DNA of 8,012 bases from Lachnospiraceae bacterium (lineage in GTDB: Bacteria; Bacillota; Clostridia; Lachnospirales; Lachnospiraceae), in NCBI GenBank assembly GCA_021205045.1, contig JAJPYH010000154.1:1-8012 (forward strand), given 5' to 3'. The position numbers and the translations under genes are program-made. Shown one piece after another: positions 1-5,228 of this stretch. How positions within the stretch are numbered: the stretch's first letter is position 1; each line of letters starts with the position of its first letter. Under the pieces are notes generated by a model that had not been told where the DNA came from, made no database searches, and saw nothing but the letters and a program-made list of their open reading frames with translations.

Positions 1-2
1 CA

Positions 3-764
3 GGAGCGGAAGGCGAAGATCCGGAAGGCGGTGTCGGCAATGGTGCTGCCGGTAAGGGCCTGGAAGGTGAGGCTGGCGGGGAAATGCCCGGCGCCAGGAA
101 CGCCGGAGACGGCGCAGAGGACGAGGGGAACATCTCCATTCCGGATTCTGGGAGCAGCAGCCATCTGATTGGGGATTTTGAGATTATCTATCAGATGCCG
201 GAGCTTCCCACAGGCTGTGAGATCGTGGCGATGACCATGGTGCTGCATTATTATGGGTATGATGTGGACAAGACGGAAATGGCGTCGGAATATCTGCCCA
301 CGGCTGCCGCGTCTTTTTATTATGGAAGTGATGGCCTGAAATATGGGCCTGATTTAAATAAGTATTTTGTGGGAGACCCGTTTACGAATGCAGGTTATAT
401 CTGCGGCACGGAGGCAATCCTGACTGCCGCCAATTCTTATCTGCAGGATGAGGACAGTACGTTGAAGGCCGTGGATATGACCGGGGCCACTGCGGAGGAG
501 CTGTATGAGCTGGTCGGCCGGGATGTGCCGGTGGTGGTGTGGGTAACCATTGGAATGGTGGAGCGCTATTCCACCGCAGGCTGGTATACGGAGGAGGGCG
601 AGTATGTGGAATGGAGCAGCAACGACCACGGTGCGGTGCTGATCGGGTACACGGAGGACACGGTCACCATCGCTGATCCGATTTCCGGGCTGGTGGAGTA
701 CAGCCGGGAGGATTTTGAGAGTGTCTTTGAGTCCCGGGGGAATCAGTGCGTGGTGCTGCGGTAA
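3..764 (+). CDS. C39-family cysteine peptidase, secreted/anchored type (5' partial)
   Basis: A papain-like C39 (Peptidase_C39_2) hydrolase; its substrate cannot be told from sequence. Numbering from the in-frame Met at 84, the nucleophile region is QMPELPTGCEIVAM with Cys45. The catalytic His is His182 in NDHGAVLIGY and the Asp is Asp198 in IADPISG, so the triad looks intact. The QxPELPTGCE block is typical of a Gram-positive extracellular subfamily. The frame stays open to the left edge. Residues encoded by 3-140 are Gly/Glu/Ala/Asp-rich, like a linker between an N-terminal membrane anchor and the catalytic domain, so the true start and any signal peptide probably lie outside the window and Met84 is probably internal. 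The gene ends at TAA 762-764 and is followed by an intrinsic terminator, so it closes its transcription unit. No ABC partner is fused, which argues against a bacteriocin-leader peptidase. Confidence 0.85.
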   Translation, partial: GAEGEDPEGGVGNGAAGKGLEGEAGGEMPGARNAGDGAEDEGNISIPDSGSSSHLIGDFEIIYQMPELPTGCEIVAMTMVLHYYGYDVDKTEMASEYLPTAAASFYYGSDGLKYGPDLNKYFVGDPFTNAGYICGTEAILTAANSYLQDEDSTLKAVDMTGATAEELYELVGRDVPVVVWVTIGMVERYSTAGWYTEEGEYVEWSSNDHGAVLIGYTEDTVTIADPISGLVEYSREDFESVFESRGNQCVVLR

Positions 765-789
765 TGATTATTGAGAACACTTTTATTGG

Positions 790-825
790 AAAAGCGGCAA
801 TCGTCTTGATTTTGCCGCTTTTTTT
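790..825 (+). terminator. Intrinsic terminator after the C39 peptidase gene
   Basis: An 11-bp perfect stem (790-800 AAAAGCGGCAA with 812-822 TTGCCGCTTTT) encloses an 11-nt loop. The right arm runs into a seven-T tract at 819-825. It lies 25 nt after the peptidase stop codon. This is a textbook Rho-independent terminator. Confidence 0.9.
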
Positions 826-834
826 GTCTATAAT
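806..834 (+). promoter_or_regulatory. Sigma-A promoter of the metF-metH operon
   Basis: The -35 hexamer TTGATT (806-811) is separated by 17 nt from a consensus -10 TATAAT (829-834), predicting a start near 841. The -35 element sits in the loop of the preceding terminator, and the spacer contains the terminator's right arm and T-tract. The elements and spacing are seen directly; activity is inferred. Confidence 0.75.
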
Positions 835-840
835 TGTGTT

Positions 841-967
841 ATTATTGACAGCCGGTTTGAAACAGATGATCAGTTACAAAGGGGGATGCCTTTCGGGTAT
901 GTTTGTTAGAGACTGATGCTCTGTTTTAAGCTGACTGTGAATCAGTTACGAAAAGAGAGGAACTTAT
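841..967 (+). promoter_or_regulatory. metF 5' leader, no known riboswitch recognised
   Basis: About 127 nt lie between the predicted start and metF. I found no SAM-I, cobalamin, T-box or THF riboswitch core in it. It contains a 9-nt direct repeat ATCAGTTAC (869-877 and 941-949). Either copy can pair through ATCAGT with ACTGAT at 912-917. A small hairpin around ATGCC/GGTAT lies at about 886-902. The metF ribosome site GAGAGG is at 955-960. Structure-based regulation is possible but weakly supported. Confidence 0.35.
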
Positions 968-1825
968 ATGAAAATTATTGATATCATCACCGGCGACAAG
1001 CCCAGTCTTTCCTTTGAGGTTTTCCCGCCGAAGACCAGCGCTACTTATGAATCTGTGATGAAGGCGGCGGGCACCATCGCGGATCTGCATCCCAGCTATA
1101 TGAGTGTCACCTACGGCGCGGGCGGCGGCACTTCCCAATATACCATGGAGATCGCTCAGTTTCTGCAGTCTAAGGGGGTTACGCCCCTGGCGCATTTAAG
1201 CTGTGTCTCCTCCACGAAGGAGGATGTGGCCCAAAAGCTTGTGGAATTAAAGGAGAGGGGCATTGAGAATGTGCTCGCTCTCAGGGGGGATATTCCGGAG
1301 GGGCTGGATATGACCAGTCTGGATTATCATTATGCCAGCGAGCTGACCCGTGAAATCCGGGCAGCCGGGGATTTCTGCATCGGCGGCGCCTGCTATCCGG
1401 AGGTGCATCCGGACAGCCTCAACAGCGTGGAAGATATCCGCCATCTGAAGGAAAAGGTGGACGCAGGCTGTCAGTTCCTGGTGACGCAGATGTTTTTTGA
1501 CAATACTATTTTCTATAATTTCCTGCGCCGGGTCCGGGAGGCAGGGATTACGGTGCCGGTGATTCCGGGGATTATGCCGGTGACCAACGCCAGACAGATC
1601 AAGCGCTCCATTGCGCTGTCCGGCAATTCTCTGCCCCAGCGGTTCCGTTACATCATCGACCGCTACGGCGACAAACCGGCGGCCATGAAGCAGGCGGGGG
1701 TTATCTACGCCTCCGAACAGATCATTGATCTGTACGCCAACGGCATCAACGCGGTGCATGTTTATTCCATGAATAAGCCGGATGTGGCGGCGGCGCTGCA
1801 GGCCAATTTAAGCGAGATTATCTGA
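968..1825 (+). CDS. metF: 5,10-methylenetetrahydrofolate reductase
   Basis: A 285-residue cytosolic FAD enzyme that reduces 5,10-methylene-THF to 5-methyl-THF with NAD(P)H and so supplies the methyl donor for MetH. It has the length of a bacterial catalytic-domain MTHFR (E. coli MetF is close to 296). Family motifs appear in order: FEVFPPKT with the presumed catalytic Glu17, MSVTYGAGG, AHLSCVSST, LALRGDIPEG with flavin-contacting Asp108, IGGACYPEVHP, VTQMFFDN with Gln174, and IPGIMPV. The ATG at 968 has a GAGAGG ribosome site seven nt upstream. It is the first gene of the operon; its TGA shares one base with the ATG of the next gene. There is no adjacent metV, so a Wood-Ljungdahl type MetFV complex is not indicated here. 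Pairing with the methionine synthase genes points to methionine biosynthesis. Confidence 0.97.
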   Translation: MKIIDIITGDKPSLSFEVFPPKTSATYESVMKAAGTIADLHPSYMSVTYGAGGGTSQYTMEIAQFLQSKGVTPLAHLSCVSSTKEDVAQKLVELKERGIENVLALRGDIPEGLDMTSLDYHYASELTREIRAAGDFCIGGACYPEVHPDSLNSVEDIRHLKEKVDAGCQFLVTQMFFDNTIFYNFLRRVREAGITVPVIPGIMPVTNARQIKRSIALSGNSLPQRFRYIIDRYGDKPAAMKQAGVIYASEQIIDLYANGINAVHVYSMNKPDVAAALQANLSEII

Positions 1826-2430
1826 TGGCCGGGGTTTTGAGGGAGGTTTCTCCTGATCAGGTTCCTGTGAATGAGAGAGAATTCACCGCCCGCCTGGGAC
1901 AGCCGGTTTCGGCGCTGCAGCCGGGGCTGCGGGAGGAGTGCGAGGCGCTGCTGCGTGAGGCGGCTGTGTATCGGTACTGTTTTCGGGAAACGAAGGTGAC
2001 CCGGCCAGGGGAGGACAGGCTGGATCTGGGCTTTGGAGAGTTTCACAGCCATGCCCTGACCTTAAATCTGCGGGGCTGTGAGGAGGCCATCCTTTTTGCG
2101 GCGACTCTGGGAGCGGGGGTGGACCGGCTGATGAAGCGGTTGTCGGTGACCTCTCCGGCCCGGCATTTTGTGGTCAACGCCCTGGCTTCGGCGAAAGCGG
2201 AGGCGCTGTGCGATCTGGCCAACCGGGAGCTGGCGACCATGGTATTGGGGGAGACGGGACGCAGCTGCGCGCCCCGGTTTTCTCCGGGCTATGGGGATGT
2301 GCCTCTGGCCATCCAGCCGGGCTTTCTTCAGTTCGTGAACGGGGGGAAGCTTCTGGGAATTACGCTGTCAGAGGCGTGTTTTATGTATCCCACAAAGTCG
2401 GTGACGGCAGTGATTGGGGTACGGGAGTGA
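1825..2430 (+). CDS. Stand-alone methionine synthase reactivation (AdoMet-binding) domain protein
   Basis: A 201-residue protein matching the C-terminal activation module of cobalamin-dependent methionine synthase (Met_synt_B12 family). In E. coli MetH this module binds AdoMet and, with reduced flavodoxin, remethylates inactive cob(II)alamin. The key motif RFSPGYGD is at residues 151-157 onward, matching the RxxxGY AdoMet-contact motif. An N-terminal VNEREF block resembles the start of other stand-alone members. Its ATG overlaps the metF stop by one base (TGATG) with only a weak ribosome site, so translation is probably coupled. It ends seven nt before the metH ATG. Because the downstream MetH lacks this module, the two proteins very likely act together in trans, as in Thermotoga maritima. 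The role is confident from family and context; the electron donor is unknown. Confidence 0.9.
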   Translation: MAGVLREVSPDQVPVNEREFTARLGQPVSALQPGLREECEALLREAAVYRYCFRETKVTRPGEDRLDLGFGEFHSHALTLNLRGCEEAILFAATLGAGVDRLMKRLSVTSPARHFVVNALASAKAEALCDLANRELATMVLGETGRSCAPRFSPGYGDVPLAIQPGFLQFVNGGKLLGITLSEACFMYPTKSVTAVIGVRE

Positions 2431-2437
2431 AGGAAAA

Positions 2438-4882
2438 ATGACACCAATTCTTGAACGCATCAAAAAAGAACGTATTTATCTTGACGGCGGCACCGGTACC
2501 ATGCTGCAGGCCGCGGGCCTTTCCGGCGGCAAGGGGCCGGAGCTGTGGAATCTGGAGAATCCGGCGGAAATTGTGAAGCTTCACCGGGCTTATCTGGAGG
2601 CAGGCTGCAGCGTCATCTCCACCAACACCTTTGGCATTAACTGCCTGAAATATGACAATTACGAGGAGCTGATCCGGGCGGCCTTCGCCTGCGCCAGGGA
2701 GGCGCTGAAGGGGTATCCGGACCGGTATCTGGCCTTTGATGTGGGTCCCACGGGACGGCTTTTGCAGCCCATCGGGGACCTGCCCTTTGAGGAGGCGGTC
2801 TCTGTCTTTGCGGCCAATATGCGTGTGGCGGCGGAGTGCGGGGCGGACTGCGTTCTGATTGAAACCATGAACGACAGCTATGAGACCAAGGCGGCGGTGC
2901 TGGCGGCGAAGGAGAACTGCGATCTGCCGGTGTTTGTCACCAATGTGTTTGACTCCTCGGGAAAGCTGATGACCGGGGCGGATCCGAAGGCCATGATTGC
3001 CCTGCTGGAAGGGCTTGGCTGTGACGCCGTGGGAATGAACTGTTCTCTGGGGCCGGATCAGATGCTGTCTCTGGTGCCGGTGTTTGCCCGGTATGCCTCG
3101 GTGCCCATCATTGTGACGCCCAACGCGGGCATCCCCCGGGTGGTGAAGGGGCAGACCATCTATGACATCGGGCCGGAGGATTTTGCACAGTATATGGTGC
3201 AGATTGCCGGGGCCGGAGCCACCATTCTGGGCGGCTGCTGCGGCACCACGCCGGAATATATGCGCCGGGTCATTGAACTGACCAGGAATTTGCCCTATGG
3301 GCTGCCGGAAAAAAAGGAGCGGACCCTGATTTCCTCCTATACCCATGCGGTGGAGTTAAAAAACGGCCCGGTTCTCATCGGGGAGCGCATCAATCCCACG
3401 GGCAAGAAAAAGCTAAAGGAGGCTCTGCGCACCCGGAATTTTGACTACATTCTGCAGGAGGCCATCCGCCAGAGCGACGCCGGAGTTCCGGTGCTGGATG
3501 TGAATGTGGGTCTTCCTGAGATCGATGAGCCGGAGATGATGTGCGCTGTGATCAGCCAGGTGCAGGCGGTCAGCGACACCGTGCTGCAGATCGACACCTC
3601 CGACCCCAAAGCCCTGGAGCAGGCCATGCGGCTGTATAACGGGAAACCCCTGGTGAACTCGGTCAACGGCAGTGAAAAGAGCATGAAGGCGGTGCTGCCT
3701 CTGGTGAAAAAATACGGCGGCGCCCTGATTGTGCTGACCATCGGGGAGGACGGCATCCCGGATACTGCTCTGGGGCGGCTGGCCATCGCCGAGCAGGTGG
3801 CGGCGGAGGCGGCAACATACGGCATTGACAGGAAGGAACTGATCGTAGACCCTCTTGCCATGACCATCTCCTCGGACGCCAAAAGCGCGGGGATAACCCT
3901 GGAGGCCATCCGGTTATTAAAGGAGCACGGCTTCAGCACCAGTCTGGGGGTATCCAATATTTCCTTTGGGCTGCCCACCAGGGACAGGATCAATTCCACC
4001 TTCTTTGCCATGGCGCTGGAGACAGGGCTGGACTGCGCCATTACGAATCCCTTCTCCGAGCCCATGATGGATGTGTATTATGCGTTCCGGGCGCTGCGGG
4101 TGTATGATACCAATTGTACGGATTATATTGCCTATGCCACGGAGCATCCGCTGAGTTTGGGGACGGCAGGGGCTGTCAGCGGAGCAGGAGCATCAGGAGC
4201 CGGAGTTCAGGGCGTGGCAGACGAAACCGGAGGAAAAAATATTTCCTCCGGGGAAAGCCCCCTTCAGTACGCCATCCGCATGGGCTTAAAAGAGCGCGCC
4301 CAGGCGGAAACACGGACTCTGATGACGCGGATCGAGCCTCTTTCGGTCATCAACGACCATGTGATCCCCGCTTTAAATGTGGTGGGGCAGGCCTTTGAGC
4401 AGAAAAAAATGTACCTGCCGCAGCTTTTGATGAGCGCGGAGGCGGCCACCGCCTCCTTTGAGATCGTAAAAGCCGCCATGCCCCCTGCAGCAGAAAATGA
4501 CGGAAGCGTCAGGCCGGTTATCCTGGCTACCGTTCAGGGAGATATCCACGATATCGGCAAAAATAGCGTTAAGGTCATGCTGGAGAGCTTCGGCTTCCTG
4601 GTCTATGACCTGGGGAGAGATGTGCCTCCGGAGACGGTGGTGGAGAAGGCCAGAGAGACAGGCTGTCAGCTGGTGGGCTTAAGCGCCCTGATGACCACTA
4701 CGGTTCCGGCCATGGAGGAGACCATCCGCCAGCTCCATGAAGAGCTTCCGGAGGTGAAGACCGTGGTGGGCGGCGCCGTGCTGACCCAGGAGTACGCGGA
4801 CATGATTCACGCGGATTTTTACTCGAAGGACGCCATGGATACCGTGCGGTACGCGGAGGCGTTTTATGATGACAAAACCTGA
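2438..4882 (+). CDS. metH: Cobalamin-dependent methionine synthase, three-module form lacking the reactivation domain
   Basis: An 814-residue enzyme that transfers methyl from 5-methyl-THF through cobalamin to homocysteine. Domain 1 (about 1-290) is the homocysteine TIM barrel with zinc ligands Cys202 (MNCSLGP) and Cys267-Cys268 (GGCCGTTPEY). Domain 2 (about 310-565) binds the pterin (LIGERINPTG, DVNVG at 354-358). Domain 3 has the B12 cap (about 609-690, LPQLLMSAEA) and the Rossmann B12 domain (about 693-814) with DIHDIG at 702-707, His704 being the lower axial ligand, and Ser749 in GLSALMTT. E. coli MetH has about 1,227 residues; the missing C-terminal module is the preceding gene. Residues 575-608 form an Ala/Gly/Ser-rich linker not needed by the family. 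I chose ATG 2438, seven nt after the previous stop, with AGGA and GGGAG upstream; an in-frame TTG at 2414 would add eight non-family residues. Confidence 0.96.
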   Translation: MTPILERIKKERIYLDGGTGTMLQAAGLSGGKGPELWNLENPAEIVKLHRAYLEAGCSVISTNTFGINCLKYDNYEELIRAAFACAREALKGYPDRYLAFDVGPTGRLLQPIGDLPFEEAVSVFAANMRVAAECGADCVLIETMNDSYETKAAVLAAKENCDLPVFVTNVFDSSGKLMTGADPKAMIALLEGLGCDAVGMNCSLGPDQMLSLVPVFARYASVPIIVTPNAGIPRVVKGQTIYDIGPEDFAQYMVQIAGAGATILGGCCGTTPEYMRRVIELTRNLPYGLPEKKERTLISSYTHAVELKNGPVLIGERINPTGKKKLKEALRTRNFDYILQEAIRQSDAGVPVLDVNVGLPEIDEPEMMCAVISQVQAVSDTVLQIDTSDPKALEQAMRLYNGKPLVNSVNGSEKSMKAVLPLVKKYGGALIVLTIGEDGIPDTALGRLAIAEQVAAEAATYGIDRKELIVDPLAMTISSDAKSAGITLEAIRLLKEHGFSTSLGVSNISFGLPTRDRINSTFFAMALETGLDCAITNPFSEPMMDVYYAFRALRVYDTNCTDYIAYATEHPLSLGTAGAVSGAGASGAGVQGVADETGGKNISSGESPLQYAIRMGLKERAQAETRTLMTRIEPLSVINDHVIPALNVVGQAFEQKKMYLPQLLMSAEAATASFEIVKAAMPPAAENDGSVRPVILATVQGDIHDIGKNSVKVMLESFGFLVYDLGRDVPPETVVEKARETGCQLVGLSALMTTTVPAMEETIRQLHEELPEVKTVVGGAVLTQEYADMIHADFYSKDAMDTVRYAEAFYDDKT
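4227..4251 (+). repeat. Perfect 10-bp inverted repeat inside the metH linker
   Basis: CCGGAGGAAA (4227-4236) and its exact complement TTTCCTCCGG (4242-4251) flank a 5-nt loop. The hairpin lies in the codons for the low-complexity interdomain linker, around TGGKNISSG, and not in a conserved domain. It has no T-tract, so it is not an intrinsic terminator. Confidence 0.7.
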
Positions 4883-5009
4883 CCTCCGCAAAGCGCGGGG
4901 AAATCTGGGGTATCATCGAGGAGCACATAACGCGAATATCCACAGGGCGCTCTGTGAGGAAATCCGGGCATCATTGAGAGACCCCTGGGAGTCATCGGAG
5001 TTCATGTAA
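4866..5009 (+). CDS. Possible 47-residue ORF overlapping the metH 3' end
   Basis: An open frame starts at ATG 4866 (a second ATG follows at 4869), overlaps metH by 17 nt and ends at TAA 5007-5009. CGGAGG at 4854-4859 is correctly spaced for either ATG. The predicted product is a basic, soluble 47-mer starting MMTKPDLRKARGNLGYHR, with no recognised domain, membrane segment or cysteine pair. The ribosome-like sequence is also simply the Ala-Glu-Ala codons of metH. The positioning fits a translationally coupled small gene, but a frame of this length can occur by chance. I do not recognise it. Confidence 0.2.
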   Translation: MMTKPDLRKARGNLGYHRGAHNANIHRALCEEIRASLRDPWESSEFM

Positions 5010-5098
5010 ACAATCCATGGAAAAATGTTGGATTCTAAACAAAGCCTGTCGAAAACCTTAAATTTTCATAGCTGGCTGTTTTTACAGATTTTTTGTGT
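4883..5098. other. Intergenic region between metH and the ABC gene
   Basis: After the metH stop there is no convincing intrinsic terminator: short pairings such as GAAAA/TTTTC (5051-5067) lack a GC stem with a T-tract. The first half holds the possible small ORF and an imperfect direct repeat; the second half is AT-rich and leads into the ABC promoter. No tRNA, rRNA or mobile element is seen. metH transcription may stop by another mechanism or read through. Confidence 0.5.
4897..4980. repeat. Imperfect direct repeat of about 25 bp downstream of metH
   Basis: Segments 4897-4921 and 4956-4980 share the pattern GRGGAAATCYGGG followed by ATCATYGAG, with a one-base gap. A weaker third echo (GGGAGTCATCGGAG) is at 4987-5000. 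The copies fall in different reading frames, so the similarity is at DNA level or is a remnant. Function unknown. Confidence 0.4.
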
Positions 5099-5104
5099 TA
5101 CAAT
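5076..5104 (+). promoter_or_regulatory. Extended -10 promoter of the ABC transporter gene
   Basis: TGTTACAAT (5096-5104) is a good extended -10 element: TG, one base, then TACAAT at 5099-5104. The -35 region 17 nt upstream (CTGTTT, 5076-5081) is poor, as is common with extended -10 promoters. The predicted start is near 5111. Confidence 0.55.
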
Positions 5105-5127
5105 GACCGAAAAAGCACAGTCATTGT
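5100..5127. promoter_or_regulatory. Perfect inverted repeat over the promoter, candidate operator
   Basis: ACAATGAC (5100-5107) and GTCATTGT (5120-5127) form an exact 8-bp inverted repeat with 12-nt spacing. It covers the -10 hexamer and the predicted start site, where a repressor dimer could block transcription. A 7/8 copy of the half-site, ACAATGAT, recurs at 5206-5213. The repeat is seen directly; binding and the regulator are inference. Confidence 0.5.
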
Positions 5128-5228
5128 CCCATTCATCGCCTGTACGCATGATTATTGGAAGCGGATTGCCATGCGGAAGCTTTCGGCGGCGATGAAGTGT
5201 CAATCACAATGATTCTGAAAGGACAGCC
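5111..5228 (+). promoter_or_regulatory. Structured 5' leader of the ABC transporter mRNA
   Basis: Nested complementary segments fit one long stem structure. The outer pairing is 5120-5127 with 5206-5213 (one G-U), the middle is TTCATCGCC 5132-5140 with GGCGATGAA 5188-5196 (perfect 9 bp), and the inner is CGCATG 5145-5150 with CATGCG 5170-5175. An alternative pairing of ATTGCC (5165-5170) with GGCGAT (5188-5193) would compete with the middle stem. The outer stem ends a few bases before the ribosome site AAAGGA (5218-5223). It matches no riboswitch family I recognise. Confidence 0.5.

Noticed and set aside
84..86. ATG 84 as the true start of the peptidase
   Set aside because: The frame continues to the left edge with the same Gly/Glu-rich composition on both sides of this codon, so it is probably internal.
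3..764. C39 peptidase as bacteriocin leader protease working with the downstream ABC protein
   Set aside because: The peptidase is not fused to an ABC transporter, is separated from the ABC gene by a terminator and the methionine operon, and no double-glycine precursor peptide is seen.
845..850. TTGACA as the -35 of the metF promoter
   Set aside because: No acceptable -10 lies 16-18 nt downstream, whereas TTGATT-17-TATAAT at 806-834 is complete.
841..967. SAM, cobalamin, T-box or THF riboswitch controlling the methionine operon
   Set aside because: Expected from the pathway, but none of the conserved core motifs is present.
2414..2437. Upstream TTG start for metH
   Set aside because: It adds eight residues unlike the family and overlaps the previous gene; ATG 2438 begins just before the conserved domain.
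2381..3346. 321-residue open frame on the minus strand
   Set aside because: It lies entirely opposite metH, is His/Arg/Gly-rich with no family motif, and is a GC-driven shadow.
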